Positions 51,236-60,358 of a DNA stretch of 64,000 nt are shown piece after piece. The notes below the pieces were generated by a model. The model was given only the letters and a program-made list of their open reading frames with translations. It ran no database searches and was not told where the DNA came from. Within the stretch, counting starts at the first letter, position 1, and every line of letters begins with the position of its first letter. Made by a program: the position numbers and the translations under genes. The stretch is from the NCBI RefSeq assembly GCF_014534645.1, contig NZ_JACVQF010000238.1, positions 62,001 through 126,000 on the forward strand, written 5' to 3'. The DNA is from Streptomyces griseicoloratus. GTDB taxonomy: Bacteria; Actinomycetota; Actinomycetes; Streptomycetales; Streptomycetaceae.

Positions 51236-52228
51236 ATGCGAGCCAGACGTGCCGTCGCGGTCCCCGCGGCCGTCCTCGCCCTGGCGCTCGCGATGCTGCT
51301 CAGCCTGGCCGTCGGCGCCCGTCCGATCGCCCCGTCGGCGGTGTTCGACGCCCTGCTGCACGGCGGGCACGGCGAGGCCGCCGAGGTCGTGCGCGAGATG
51401 CGGCTGCCGCGGACCCTGGTCGGGGTGCTGGTCGGCGCGGGACTCGCGCTCGCCGGAACGGTTCTGCAGGGCATCACCCGCAACCCGGTCGCCGACCCCG
51501 GCATCCTCGGCGTCAGCCAGGGCGCCTCGGTCGGGGTCGTGCTCGCCATCGCCTTCGCGGGCGTGCACACGCTCACCGGGTACGTGTGGTTCGCGTTCGC
51601 CGGGGCCGCGCTCGCCTCGGTCGCCGTGTACGCCGTCGCGGCCGGCGGGCGGGGCGGGGCGACGCCGGTGAAGCTGGCGCTGGGCGGTGCGGCGATCAAC
51701 GCGCTGCTGGTGGCGGTCGTCACCGCCGTCCTCACCACGAAGGCGGCCGCGCTCGACAAATTCCGCTTCTGGCAGATCGGCTCGCTCTCCGGACGGGACG
51801 CGCAGGTCGTCGGCCAGGTGTGGCCGTTCCTGCTGGTGGGCCTGGTCCTGGTGCTGTCGGTGGCACGCGGACTGGACGCGCTCGCGCTCGGTGACGACGT
51901 GGCCCGCGGTCTGGGGCAGCGGGTCGCGGTGGTACGGATCGTCGGCGGGCTCGGCGCCACCGTCCTGACCGGGGTCGGTGTGGCCGCGGCCGGGCCGATC
52001 GCGTTCGTCGGGCTGGCCGTGCCGCACATCGCCCGCGCGATCGTCGGCGGCGACCACCGGTGGGTGCTGCCGCTGGCCGCGCTGATCGGCCCGGTGATGC
52101 TGCTGGTCTCCGACGTGGCCGGCCGGATCGTGTTCCCGCCCGGCGAGGTGCCGGCGGGCGTGACGACCGCGCTGATCGGAGTGCCGTTCCTGGTGCTGCT
52201 GGTGCGGCGGAAGGCGGTGCCGGCATGA
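51236..52228 (+). CDS. FecCD-type siderophore ABC permease, first subunit
   Basis: This 330-aa BtuC/FecD-like permease has ~9-10 membrane helices. Landmarks: LPRTLVGVLVGAGLALAGTVLQGITRNP (in parts, ~60-85), ADPGILGVSQGASVGVV, FWQIGSLSGRDAQVV, ALALGDDVARGLGQRV (~220) and the ATPase-coupling GPIAFVGLAVPHIARAIVG (~265). ATG at 51236, AAAGAG upstream. First gene of the ferric-siderophore import operon behind an iron box; it overlaps the next gene as ATGA. Confidence 0.95.
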   Translation: MRARRAVAVPAAVLALALAMLLSLAVGARPIAPSAVFDALLHGGHGEAAEVVREMRLPRTLVGVLVGAGLALAGTVLQGITRNPVADPGILGVSQGASVGVVLAIAFAGVHTLTGYVWFAFAGAALASVAVYAVAAGGRGGATPVKLALGGAAINALLVAVVTAVLTTKAAALDKFRFWQIGSLSGRDAQVVGQVWPFLLVGLVLVLSVARGLDALALGDDVARGLGQRVAVVRIVGGLGATVLTGVGVAAAGPIAFVGLAVPHIARAIVGGDHRWVLPLAALIGPVMLLVSDVAGRIVFPPGEVPAGVTTALIGVPFLVLLVRRKAVPA

Positions 52229-53286
52229 CGTCCGCGCCCATACGCCCCGTACGTCCCGCCGGGTACGCCGTGCTGCGGCCGGGCCCGGCCGCCTTCCTGC
52301 TGCACCGCCGCTCCGTCCTCGTCGCCGGGGTGCTCGCCCTCGTGCTGGCCGCGGCCTCGCTGGCGTACCTGTGCGTGGGCGAGTCCTTCGTCTCCCCCGG
52401 CTCGGCCCTGGACGTGGTCCTGGGGCGGCCGTCGCCGGACGAGCTGGTCGTGGGCACCCTGCGGGCGCCGCGGCTGGTGGTCGCCCTGCTGGTGGGGGCC
52501 GCGTTCGGAGTGGCGGGCGCGCTGATCCAGACGGTCGCGCGCAATCCGCTGGCCAGCCCCGACGTCATCGGCATCAGCCAGGGCGCGAGCGCGGTCACGG
52601 TCGGCGCGCTGACGTTCGGCGTCACCTCGTACACCGTGCTGCCGTACCTGTCGGTCGCGGGCGGTCTGCTCGCCGCGCTGCTGGTCTACCTCGTGGCCTG
52701 GCGCGGCGGACTTCACGCGGCCCGTTTCGTGGTGATCGGCATCGGCTTCGCGATCGCGCTGCGGTCGGTCACCACGCTGTTCATGACGAAGGGCGAGTAC
52801 ATCGTCGCCCAGCAGGCCCAGGTGTGGATGGCCGGGTCGCTCAACGGGCGCGGCTGGGAGGTGGCCGGGCCGCTCGGCTGGGCGCTGGTACTGCTGCTGC
52901 CGGCGGTGGCGTGGGCGGCGCGGGCGCAGCGCACGGCCGGGCTCGATGACGACACGGCGACCGCGCTCGGGGTACGGCTGGGCCGGGTGCGGTTCGGGCT
53001 GGTACTGCTCGGGATCGTGCTGGCGTCGCTGGCCACCGGCGCCGCGGGCCCCGTCGACTTCGTGGCGCTGCTCGCGCCGCAGACCGCCCGCCGCCTCACC
53101 CGTACCGCGCAGATCCCGCTCGTCTGCTCGGCCCTGCTCGGCGCCGTCATCGTCGTCCTCGGCGACCTGCTGGCCCGTCGCCTGTTCTCCCCCACGGAGC
53201 TGCCGGTGGGCGTGCTGACGGCGGCGGTGGGAGCGCCGTACCTCATGTGGCTGATCGCCCGCAGCCGCACCGGAGCCCCCCGATGA
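52225..53286 (+). CDS. FecCD-type siderophore ABC permease, second subunit
   Basis: This 353-aa permease partners the previous one in the heterodimeric channel. Landmarks: [39 protein letters not shown] (~115), [19 protein letters not shown] (~205), [15 protein letters not shown] and [20 protein letters not shown] (~273, coupling helix; [12 protein letters not shown] replaces the usual GPIAFVGLVAPH). ATG overlaps the first permease stop by 4 nt, and its own stop overlaps the start of the repeat gene (ATGA at 53283). Confidence 0.94.
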   Translation: MTSAPIRPVRPAGYAVLRPGPAAFLLHRRSVLVAGVLALVLAAASLAYLCVGESFVSPGSALDVVLGRPSPDELVVGTLRAPRLVVALLVGAAFGVAGALIQTVARNPLASPDVIGISQGASAVTVGALTFGVTSYTVLPYLSVAGGLLAALLVYLVAWRGGLHAARFVVIGIGFAIALRSVTTLFMTKGEYIVAQQAQVWMAGSLNGRGWEVAGPLGWALVLLLPAVAWAARAQRTAGLDDDTATALGVRLGRVRFGLVLLGIVLASLATGAAGPVDFVALLAPQTARRLTRTAQIPLVCSALLGAVIVVLGDLLARRLFSPTELPVGVLTAAVGAPYLMWLIARSRTGAPR

Positions 53287-53945
53287 CCCACCCGCCCACG
53301 GCACACGCCCCCACCCGGCCCACGGACACACCGCCGACGACCGGGACCACCCGCACCGGCCCCGTGGCCGGCACCCCGCTGGCCGGGACCGCCACCACCT
53401 GGCCCACCGACACACCGCCGAAGACCAGGACCGCCACCACCCGGCACGCCAGCAGCCGCCCGCCGGCCGGGACCGCCCGCACCCCACACGCTGCCGGCGC
53501 CCCGACGACCCGCCCCGAGCACCCGAGCACCCGGCCGGCCGCCCAGGCCGCCACGGCACACGCCCCCACCCGGCCCACGGACAGAACACCGACGGCCGCA
53601 ACGGCCCACGCCCGGCAGACCGATGCACCACCGGCGGCCGGGACCACCCGCACCCGCCCCGCCGCCGGCACCCCGACGACCCGCCGCCAGCACACGAGCA
53701 CCCGGCCGGCCGCCCAGGCCGCCACGGCACACGCCCCCACCCGGCCCACGGACAGAACACCGACGGTCGCAGCGGTCCGCGTCCGGCACAGCGACGTGCC
53801 ACCGGCGGCCGGGACCGTCCGCACCCCGCTCGCCCCTCGGGCAGCCCGCCGGGTGTGGCCGAGTGGTCGGGTGGGTCCTTGTGGGCGGTGTGCGGGGGCG
53901 GTCGGTGCAGGACGTCGTTTTCCGTCGATCGGAGGGACCCGATGA
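53283..53945 (+). CDS. Pro/Thr/Arg/Ala-rich repeat protein inserted in siderophore operon
   Basis: A 220-codon frame exactly fills the space between permease and ATPase genes. Its ATG overlaps the permease stop (ATGA, 53283-53286), and its TGA overlaps the ATPase start (ATGA, 53942-53945). The product is made of repeats beginning [10 protein letters not shown], with P, T, A and R as nearly all residues; no hydrophobic helix or known domain. GC3 is high as in real genes, but repeats of GC-rich DNA leave other frames open too. A disordered periplasm- or cytoplasm-facing linker protein, or a non-functional expansion, are both possible. Confidence 0.45.
   Translation: MTHPPTAHAPTRPTDTPPTTGTTRTGPVAGTPLAGTATTWPTDTPPKTRTATTRHASSRPPAGTARTPHAAGAPTTRPEHPSTRPAAQAATAHAPTRPTDRTPTAATAHARQTDAPPAAGTTRTRPAAGTPTTRRQHTSTRPAAQAATAHAPTRPTDRTPTVAAVRVRHSDVPPAAGTVRTPLAPRAARRVWPSGRVGPCGRCAGAVGAGRRFPSIGGTR
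53298..53790. repeat. Direct repeats inside the siderophore operon insertion
   Basis: The block ACGGCACACGCCCCCACC recurs at 53298, 53553 and 53724. Copies two and three, with their left flanks, share ~70 identical bases (from GAGCACCCGG to GAACACCGACGG). The insertion ends carry the same CCGATGACCC (53280s and 53940s). This indicates growth by unequal duplication of a segment that includes the operon's ATGA junction. Confidence 0.75.
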
Positions 53946-54787
53946 CCCGGCTCAGCGCCCGCGGGCTGACGCTCGCCTATGAGGACCGCACCGTCGTCGA
54001 CGCCCTGGACCTCGACGTCCCCGACGGCGAGGTCACGGTGATCGTCGGGCCGAACGCGTGCGGCAAGTCGACGACCCTGCGCGCGCTCGGCCGGCTGCTG
54101 AAGCCGAAGGGCGGGGCCGTCCTGCTGGACGGGCAGGCCCTCGCCGAGCTGCCCACCCGGCGGATCGCCCAGCAGATCGGGCTGCTGCCGCAGACACCGG
54201 CCGCTCCCGAGGCGATCACGGTCGGCGACCTGGTGGCGCGCGGGCGCCAGCCGCACCAGCGCTGGTGGCGGCAGTGGTCGGAGGCCGACGAGCGGGCCGT
54301 CGCCGAGGCGATGGAGCGCACGGACGTGGCCGCGCTCGCCGACCGGCCCGTGGACGAGCTGTCCGGCGGCCAGCGGCAGCGCGTGTGGATCGCCATGGCG
54401 CTGGCGCAGGAGACCGAGCTGCTGCTGCTCGACGAGCCGACGACGTACCTGGACGTCGCCCACCAGGTGGAGGTGCTGGACCTGGTCCGGCAGCTCAACC
54501 ACGACAAGGGCCGCACGGTCGTGGTCGTCCTGCACGACCTGAACCAGGCCGCCCGCTACGCCGGTCACCTGGTCGCCATGAAGGCGGGCCGGGTCGTGGC
54601 CGAGGGCCCGCCGTCCGAGATCGTCACCGCGGAGCTGGTGCGCGAGGTGTTCGGCCTGGACTGCGTGGTCGTACCGGACCCGGTGACCGGCGGCCCGCTG
54701 GTCGTGCCCGGCCGGCCCTGGCGGCCCTCGCCGCCCCCGAAGACGCCCCCCACGGACTCCGTCCCGTCCCCGGTACGGACGACGTGA
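53942..54787 (+). CDS. Siderophore ABC importer ATPase (FecE/FhuC-like)
   Basis: This 281-aa ATPase has Walker [16 protein letters not shown] (~38), Q-loop [19 protein letters not shown] (~82), signature [16 protein letters not shown] (~140), Walker [13 protein letters not shown] (~163) and switch His [14 protein letters not shown]. The Pro-rich tail after ~250 is unusual. The ATG follows GATCGGAGGGACCCG. It powers the FecCD pair encoded upstream, separated from them by the repeat gene. Confidence 0.96.
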   Translation: MTRLSARGLTLAYEDRTVVDALDLDVPDGEVTVIVGPNACGKSTTLRALGRLLKPKGGAVLLDGQALAELPTRRIAQQIGLLPQTPAAPEAITVGDLVARGRQPHQRWWRQWSEADERAVAEAMERTDVAALADRPVDELSGGQRQRVWIAMALAQETELLLLDEPTTYLDVAHQVEVLDLVRQLNHDKGRTVVVVLHDLNQAARYAGHLVAMKAGRVVAEGPPSEIVTAELVREVFGLDCVVVPDPVTGGPLVVPGRPWRPSPPPKTPPTDSVPSPVRTT

Positions 54788-54861
54788 GCCGCCGTCTCCC
54801 CCGGTGCCGCACCGGCACCGCACGGCGGACCCACGCGCCGTACACCCAGAAAGGAACCCCG

Positions 54862-55866
54862 ATGACCCTCAAGATCCCCGCGGCCGCGCCGCGCCGCCGC
54901 CGTACGGTGCTCGCGACCGCCGCCGCCCTCGCCGGCTCGCTCGCCCTGGCCGCCTGCGGCTCCGGCTCCGGCTCGGACTCCGCCTCCGGCGACGGCAAGA
55001 CCTCCGGCGACGGCGGCACGCGCGTGGTGAAGACCGTCATGGGCGACGTGAAGGTGCCCGCCGAGCCGAAGCGGGTCGTCGTCCTCGACACCGCCGAGCT
55101 GGACTCCGCGATCACGCTCGGCGTCAAGCCGGTCGGCGCCACCCACGCCGGCGTCGTCTCCGGCTTCCTCAGCTACCTGCCCGAGGACCAGCTGAAGGGC
55201 ATCGAGAAGGTCGGCAACATCGCCGCGCCCAGCCTGGAGAAGATCGCCGCGCTCAAGCCGGACCTGATCCTCAGCAGCAAGGTCCGCGACGCCGACCGCT
55301 ACGACGAGCTGTCGAAGATCGCCCCCACCGTCTTCGCCGAGGGCGTCGGCTACCCGTGGAAGGAGAACTTCCTGCTGCACGCCGAGGCGCTCGGCAAGCA
55401 GGAGCAGGCCAAGAAGGTCGTCGCCGAGTACGAGAAGCACGCGGCGGAGGTCACCGAGGCGCTCGGCGGCAAGGAGAAGGCCGCGCGGATCACCGTCAGC
55501 GCGACCCGCTTCGTCGAGGGCGGCGACATCCGGCTGTACGGCCGCAAGAACTACATCGGCACGGTGCTGGAGGACGCCGGCCTCGGCCGGCCCGCCGTCG
55601 TCGACAAGGCCGAGGACGGCTTCGCCTACGAGGTCAGCCCGGAGCAGATCGACAAGGCCGACGCGGACGCGGTCTTCTACACGTCCTTCGGCGACGCCTC
55701 GAAGTCCGGGCAGAGCAAGACCCTGGACAGCTCCCTGTGGAAGAACATGAAGGCCGTCAAGGCGAACCGGGCCTTCCAGGTCAACGACGACCTGTGGTTC
55801 ATGGGCATCGGCTACACGGCCGCCGAGCAGATCCTCGACGAGCTGGAAGCCAAGCTGGCCAAGTGA
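54862..55866 (+). CDS. Siderophore-binding lipoprotein (ABC substrate-binding protein)
   Basis: This is a 334-aa lipoprotein. The signal ends at lipobox LAAC (about residue 32) after RRRRTVLATAAALAGSLAL. A Ser/Gly/Asp linker precedes the FepB/FhuD-type two-lobe fold: KRVVVLDTAELDSAITLGVKPVGA (in parts, ~72), IAALKPDLILSSKVRD, YPWKENFLLHAEALGKQ and NDDLWFMGIGYTAAEQILDELE. Binds a ferric siderophore outside the membrane and hands it to FecCD. The ribosome site AAAGGAA is 8 nt before the ATG. Last gene of the operon. Confidence 0.95.
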   Translation: MTLKIPAAAPRRRRTVLATAAALAGSLALAACGSGSGSDSASGDGKTSGDGGTRVVKTVMGDVKVPAEPKRVVVLDTAELDSAITLGVKPVGATHAGVVSGFLSYLPEDQLKGIEKVGNIAAPSLEKIAALKPDLILSSKVRDADRYDELSKIAPTVFAEGVGYPWKENFLLHAEALGKQEQAKKVVAEYEKHAAEVTEALGGKEKAARITVSATRFVEGGDIRLYGRKNYIGTVLEDAGLGRPAVVDKAEDGFAYEVSPEQIDKADADAVFYTSFGDASKSGQSKTLDSSLWKNMKAVKANRAFQVNDDLWFMGIGYTAAEQILDELEAKLAK

Positions 55867-55872
55867 TCCGAC

Positions 55873-55917
55873 GGGCCCGCCGCGCCCCCGGCCGTCAGCC
55901 GCGGGGGCGGCGGGCCC
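55873..55917. terminator. Terminator of the siderophore operon
   Basis: GGGCCCGCCG (55873-55882) and CGGCGGGCCC (55908-55917) make a perfect 10-bp stem extended by GCCCCCG/CGGGGGC. It follows the binding-protein stop and overlaps the 3' end of the convergent gene. Confidence 0.7.
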
Positions 55918-56914
55918 GCCACACCAGGTACAGCGCGGTGGCGACGGCCGCACCGCGCAGGACCCAGGGCCAGGTCTCGGCGACGGCGTCGTTCATGCCG
56001 CCCTCGGCGATCGGCTCGCCCCAGCGGCCCTCCGTACGGCCCCACAGCCACACGACCCCGGCCGCGGCGACCGTGCCGGGCAGCCCCAGCACCGCCCACT
56101 TCGCCTGGGTGGGGGACAGGCGGCGCGAGAGGTACGCGATCAGCCAGCCGAGGCCCAGCGGGACGAGGCTGCCGAGCACGGCGCCGGCGACCAGCAGCGC
56201 GGCGGCGACCAGCAGCAGCGGGTTGTTCCAGCCGCCCTCGGGCCACAGGCGCGGCAGCCGTCTGCGCGCGGCCGCGACCGTCCCGGTCCCGGCCTTCCCG
56301 GTGGCCGGTTCCGGCTCCGCGTCCGCCTCCCCGGCGGCGGCCTTCCCGCCCTCGTCCCCGTCCTTGTCCTTCGCCGGCGGGGGCTTGAGCAGTTCCGGGA
56401 TCTCCACACCGCCCACGAACCCCGGCACGCCGTCCCCGCCGCCCCCGAAGGGGCCGCTCTCCACCCGCCACCAGTCCGGCTGCGTGACGCCGTCCCCCAG
56501 CTCGTGCGCGGCCGCCCGGTGCGGTGGCGAGGCCGCCTCGGAGGGGGCGGCCGGCGCGGGCGGGGGCGCGACGGGGCGCGGACGCGGTACGGCACGGCGC
56601 AGGCCCCTGCGCCTGGCCCCGCCGTCCGCCTCGCGCTGTTCCGGCACCGCGGCGGGCGGCGGCTGCGGCGCACCGCCCGCGGTGCCGGCCGACCCGGCCG
56701 CCTCCACGATGTCGTCGGGACTGCCGATCCGGTCCAGGATGCGGCGGACGGCGGCGGGAGAGTCGACGGCGGCCCTGGCCCGGCGCCGGTCGATCTCGTC
56801 GCGCAGATCGGCGACCAGCCTCATCCGGGTGGCCGACGGCAGCTGCCGCTGCTGGGCCACGTCACCGACACGGCTCAGATACTCGTAGACGACCTGGTCG
56901 CTCTCGATGCCCAC
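55895..56914 (-). CDS. HAAS-like membrane protein of unknown function
   Basis: This is a 339-aa protein. The N-terminal ~60 residues (VVYEYLSRVGDVAQQRQLPS, RLVADLRDEIDRRRARAA, VRRILDRIGSPDDIVEA) resemble the HAAS/DUF1700 domain often paired with PadR regulators. A long Pro/Ala/Glu linker (~80-215) follows. The C-terminal ~120 residues hold three to four membrane helices (NPLLLVAAALLVAGAVLGSL, WAVLGLPGTVAAAGVVWLW, VLRGAAVATALYLVW). GTG at 56914 with GGAGGGGTTC upstream. No PadR gene is next to it. Role unknown. Confidence 0.78.
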   Translation of the reverse strand: MGIESDQVVYEYLSRVGDVAQQRQLPSATRMRLVADLRDEIDRRRARAAVDSPAAVRRILDRIGSPDDIVEAAGSAGTAGGAPQPPPAAVPEQREADGGARRRGLRRAVPRPRPVAPPPAPAAPSEAASPPHRAAAHELGDGVTQPDWWRVESGPFGGGGDGVPGFVGGVEIPELLKPPPAKDKDGDEGGKAAAGEADAEPEPATGKAGTGTVAAARRRLPRLWPEGGWNNPLLLVAAALLVAGAVLGSLVPLGLGWLIAYLSRRLSPTQAKWAVLGLPGTVAAAGVVWLWGRTEGRWGEPIAEGGMNDAVAETWPWVLRGAAVATALYLVWRARRPRG

Positions 56915-57125
56915 GAACCCCTCCGGGGCGGGTGTGTTGTGATACCCCGTCGGACGAAGGTACCGAATCTTCCCGCGCGCGGCGGACGGGCGGCCGACGC
57001 ACCGGCGACGCGCGGCCGGCGTACGGCGGTTTTCCCGTGCGCGTCCCTCCGCTTTCCCGCGCGCGTCCCTCCGCACCGGCGCACGCGCCGCCCCACCGTC
57101 GTACCCACCCGCTACCGTTGACCGG

Positions 57126-59669
57126 ATGAGCACCGAGGAGAAGCCCGCGGCCCCCCGGTCCCTCGCGGAAGCGCTCCGCGCCAGGGACGACGCCTCCCTG
57201 GCCGCCCTCCTGCGCAGCCGCCCCGATCTCATCACCCCCGTCCCCACGGACCTCACCCAGCTCGCCACGCGCGCCGGTACCCGCGCCTCGGTCGTACGGG
57301 CCCTGGAGCGGCTGGACCGGTTCGCGCTGCAGACGGCGGAGGCGCTGGCCGTGGCCGCGGATCCGGCGTCGTACGGGGAACTGCTCGGGCTGCTGGCCGG
57401 TGACGAGGGCGATCCGGCCGTCGCCGCCGCCCTGCCGAGGGCGCTGGGCGTCCTGCGCGAACAGGCGCTGGTGTGGGGCGGCGACGACCGGCTGCGGCTG
57501 GTGCGCACCGCCCGCGAGCTGCTGACGCCCTCCCCGCAGCACCCGTCCCCGACGGGACTCGGGCCCACCGTGCAGGAGGCGACGGCGGGCATGTCGCCCG
57601 GCCGGATCCAGGAGATCCTCGCCGCCGTCGGCCTGCCCTCGACCCACGACTCGGTCTCGGCCGTGGCCGCGCTCGGCGATCTGTTCACCGACCGGACCCG
57701 GATGGCGGCGCTCCTCGCCGACCTGCCGGAGGAGTCCCGCGAGGTGCTGTCCCGGCTCGTCTGGGGCCCGCCGTACGGGCAGGTCACCCACGACCCCGCG
57801 CCGCATCTGCGCCGGCTGCTGGAGCGCGGGCTGCTGCTGCCGACCGCGCCGGGCACGGTGGTCCTCCCCCGCGAGGTCGCCCTGCACCTGCGCGCGGGGC
57901 GGGCGCACCGCACGCCCGAGCCGGTGCCGCCGCCGGTCGAGGTCGCCGCCACGCACCGTCCGCAGGTGGTGGACGCCACCGCGGCCGGCCAGGCCCTGGC
58001 GGCGCTGACGACCGTCGAGGAGCTGCTGAAGGACTGGGACGAGGGCGGCCCGGCGGTGCTGCGGGCCGGCGGACTGAGCGTGCGCGACCTGAAGCGGACG
58101 GCCGTCGCCCTGGACGTGCCGGAGCCGGTCGCGGCCTTCTGGGTCGAGCTGGCCTACGCCGCCGGGCTGCTGGCCTCCGACGGCGAGGCCGACGAGCGGT
58201 ACGCGGCGACCCCGGCGTACGACGAGTGGCGGGAGCTGCCCGCCGCGGAGCGCTGGGCGCGGCTGGCCGGGGCCTGGCTGCTCGCGACCCGGACGCCGGG
58301 CCTGGTCGGCGGGCGGGACGCCAAGGACCGTACGTTGTCGGCGCTGGGGCCGAACCTGGACCGGTCGGCGGCGCCCGAGGTACGGCACCGGGTGCTGGCC
58401 CTGCTGGCGGGGCTGCCCGAGGGCGCCGCGCCCACCGAGGAGTCCGTGCTGGCCCGGCTGGCCTGGGAGCGCCCCCGGCGCCGGGAGGACGACCTGCGCG
58501 CCCGGCTCGCCCGGTGGACGCTGTCCGAGGCGGAGCTGCTGGGCGTCACCGGACGCGGCGCGCTGTCGGCACCCGGGCGGGCGCTGATCGGGGCGCCCGA
58601 GGCGCAGCACCCCGCGGAGCCCGCGCAGCCGGAGCCCGCCGGCCCCGGCGACAAGCTCCCCGTCCACCACCGCACCGCGCCGGCCCCGGCGCCCCCCTCC
58701 CCCGCCGAACAGGCGGCCGCCTCCGCGGCCGCCGCCCGCCTGCTCGCGCCGCTGCTGCCCGAGCCGCTGGACCACGTGCTGCTCCAGGCCGATCTGACGG
58801 CCGTGGCGCCGGGCCCGCTGGAGCGTCCTCTCGCGGAGGTGCTGGGCGTGCTGGCGGACGTGGAGTCCAAGGGCGGGGCCACGGTCTACCGGTTCACGCC
58901 CGGCTCGGTGCGCCGCGCGCTGGACGCCGGGCGGACCGCCGCCGACCTGCACGCGTTCCTCGCCGCGCACTCCCGTACGCCGGTGCCGCAGCCGCTGGCC
59001 TACCTGATCGACGACGTGGCCCGCCGGCACGGGCAGCTCCGGGTGGGCGCGGCCTCGGCGTACGTGCGCTGCGACGACGACGCGGCGCTCAGCGAGATCC
59101 TCGCCGACAAGCGGTCCGCCGCCATGGGTCTGCGCCGACTGGCGCCGACCGTGCTGGCCGCGCAGGCCGACCCGGCGGCGCTGCTGGAGGGGCTGCGCGC
59201 GATGGGCTTCGCGCCGGCCGCCGAGTCCGCGGCGGGCGATGTGCTGATCGCCCGCGTCGACGCGCACCGCACTCCGCCGCGCACGGCACCGGAGCCGGTG
59301 CCCGACGGCCCGCCGGTGCCCGACGGCACCCTGCTCGGCGCCGCGATCCGCGCCATCCGGGCCGGCGACCTCGCCTCCACCGCCCCGCGCAAGCCGGGCC
59401 CCGGCGAGGACGACCGGACGGCGGACGGGGAGCTGCCCCGCACCAGCCCGGCCGAGACCCTCGCCACCGTGCAGGCCGCCGTGCTGACCGGCGAGGCGCT
59501 GTGGATCGGCTACGTGAACGCCGAGGGCGCCGCCAGCCAGCGCGTCGTCGCCCCGATCCGGGTCGAGGGCGGTTTCGTCACGGCGTACGACCACACCGCC
59601 GACGAGGTGCGCACCTATCCGCTGCACCGGATCACGGGAGTGGCGGAGCTCGCCGACGACGCCCGTTGA
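57126..59669 (+). CDS. Helicase-associated (XPB-partner) domain protein
   Basis: This 847-aa protein has no Walker A or DEAD box, so it is not itself a helicase. The N-terminal ~270 residues are winged-helix-like (LAEALRARDDASLAALLRSRP, VVRALERLDRFALQTAEALA). The C-terminal part includes a helicase-associated domain (PLDHVLLQADLTAVAPGPLE, ~555) and a WYL-like end (EALWIGYVNAEGAASQRVVAP, ~790). In mycobacteria and Streptomyces this gene neighbours the XPB helicase gene. A -10 TACCGT (57113-57118) is 7 nt before the ATG, suggesting leaderless mRNA. Likely a DNA-repair partner of the helicase at 60.4 kb. Confidence 0.85.
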   Translation: MSTEEKPAAPRSLAEALRARDDASLAALLRSRPDLITPVPTDLTQLATRAGTRASVVRALERLDRFALQTAEALAVAADPASYGELLGLLAGDEGDPAVAAALPRALGVLREQALVWGGDDRLRLVRTARELLTPSPQHPSPTGLGPTVQEATAGMSPGRIQEILAAVGLPSTHDSVSAVAALGDLFTDRTRMAALLADLPEESREVLSRLVWGPPYGQVTHDPAPHLRRLLERGLLLPTAPGTVVLPREVALHLRAGRAHRTPEPVPPPVEVAATHRPQVVDATAAGQALAALTTVEELLKDWDEGGPAVLRAGGLSVRDLKRTAVALDVPEPVAAFWVELAYAAGLLASDGEADERYAATPAYDEWRELPAAERWARLAGAWLLATRTPGLVGGRDAKDRTLSALGPNLDRSAAPEVRHRVLALLAGLPEGAAPTEESVLARLAWERPRRREDDLRARLARWTLSEAELLGVTGRGALSAPGRALIGAPEAQHPAEPAQPEPAGPGDKLPVHHRTAPAPAPPSPAEQAAASAAAARLLAPLLPEPLDHVLLQADLTAVAPGPLERPLAEVLGVLADVESKGGATVYRFTPGSVRRALDAGRTAADLHAFLAAHSRTPVPQPLAYLIDDVARRHGQLRVGAASAYVRCDDDAALSEILADKRSAAMGLRRLAPTVLAAQADPAALLEGLRAMGFAPAAESAAGDVLIARVDAHRTPPRTAPEPVPDGPPVPDGTLLGAAIRAIRAGDLASTAPRKPGPGEDDRTADGELPRTSPAETLATVQAAVLTGEALWIGYVNAEGAASQRVVAPIRVEGGFVTAYDHTADEVRTYPLHRITGVAELADDAR

Positions 59670-59856
59670 CCCCCGGGGTTTACGGGGTGGGCCCTGTCCT
59701 CCGCTTTCCTGTCCACTTTCGGGTGAACGCGGCGATTCATGCACGCCACACCGGGGATTTCCCACCCCCGAGGGAGGTTTTTTCATAAACCGCATCGAGC
59801 CGCGGGCGGGAGGGCAGCCACCGGGTGTCCTGAACCCGAACGAAAGGAAGTACCCG

Positions 59857-59973
59857 ATGAGTACTCTCCGTCGTGTCGCCGCCGTCCTGGCCTCCACCGC
59901 CGCGCTCCTCGGCGCATTCGCCGCCGAGGCCGCCGCGGTCGGTATCGACCTCACCGGCGGCGTGACCTTCTGA
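59857..59973 (+). CDS. 38-aa secreted peptide
   Basis: ATG at 59857 to TGA at 59971-59973. The product starts MSTLRRVAAVLASTAALLGA, a compact Sec signal peptide, with a likely cut after AEAAA, leaving about 12 residues (VGIDLTGGVTF). AAAGGAAG lies 6 nt before the ATG. It is followed by a strong hairpin (59993-60023). A signalling or surface micro-peptide is possible. No family recognised. Confidence 0.6.
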   Translation: MSTLRRVAAVLASTAALLGAFAAEAAAVGIDLTGGVTF

Positions 59974-59992
59974 CCCGTCCCTGAATCCCGTC

Positions 59993-60023
59993 GGGCCGGC
60001 CCCAGCCCCCCTGGGCCCGGCCC
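59993..60023 (+). terminator. Hairpin between the two secreted-peptide genes
   Basis: GGGCCGGCCCCAG (59993-60005) pairs with CTGGGCCCGGCCC (60011-60023) with one mismatch across a 5-C loop. It lies 20 nt after the first peptide stop. Confidence 0.6.
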
Positions 60024-60080
60024 GCTCCCCGGTGTTCTCCCGGTTCCGCGTTCCCCTGCTCAGGAAAGGCCGGAAAGCCC

Positions 60081-60284
60081 ATGCGTTCCCAGCGCCCCGA
60101 CACCGCCCGCGCCGCCGTCGCCGTCTCCGTGGCCGCCCTCATCACCGGCGCCGCGCTGTTCGGCGCACTCGCCCCCGAGGCCACCGCACTGCCGCTGCCC
60201 CTGCCGTCCACGGGTGTGGAGTCCCTGGTCACCGAGGGGGTCGTCGTCGAGGGTCCGTTGATCAACAACCTCGGACTCAAGTAG
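60081..60284 (+). CDS. 67-aa secreted peptide
   Basis: This 67-aa protein has a signal peptide with a hydrophobic core (AAVAVSVAALITGAALFGAL) and a probable cleavage after APEATA. The mature ~32 residues begin LPLPLPSTGVESLV and end in PLINNLGLK. There is no Cys, lipobox or LPXTG motif. The ATG at 60081 has AGGAAAGGCCGG upstream. Lies between the 38-aa peptide and the XPB helicase gene (75 nt before it). Possibly an extracellular signal or small structural peptide; unknown. Confidence 0.7.
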   Translation: MRSQRPDTARAAVAVSVAALITGAALFGALAPEATALPLPLPSTGVESLVTEGVVVEGPLINNLGLK

Positions 60285-60358
60285 TACCGTCCGCCGATCA
60301 GGCACACTGGACGTTTGGCCGAGCCGTCCGGCCGTACGCACGCGAGAGGGTGCCGCCC

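Noticed and set aside
51181-53802. Very long minus-strand frame across the siderophore permeases and repeat region
   Set aside because: It mirrors genes with clear FecCD motifs; its amino-acid content is that of GC-rich shadow frames and it has no recognisable domain.
53862-53890. tRNA-like string GTGGCCGAGTGGTCGGGTGGG resembling a Leu/Ser tRNA D-arm
   Set aside because: No acceptor stem, anticodon arm or T-arm (GGTTCRA) follows; it lies within the repeat gene.
56998-57085. Two tandem copies of a ~22-bp TTTCCCG-GCGCGTCCCTCCGC unit
   Set aside because: Too short and only two copies; likely a chance duplication in a leader region.
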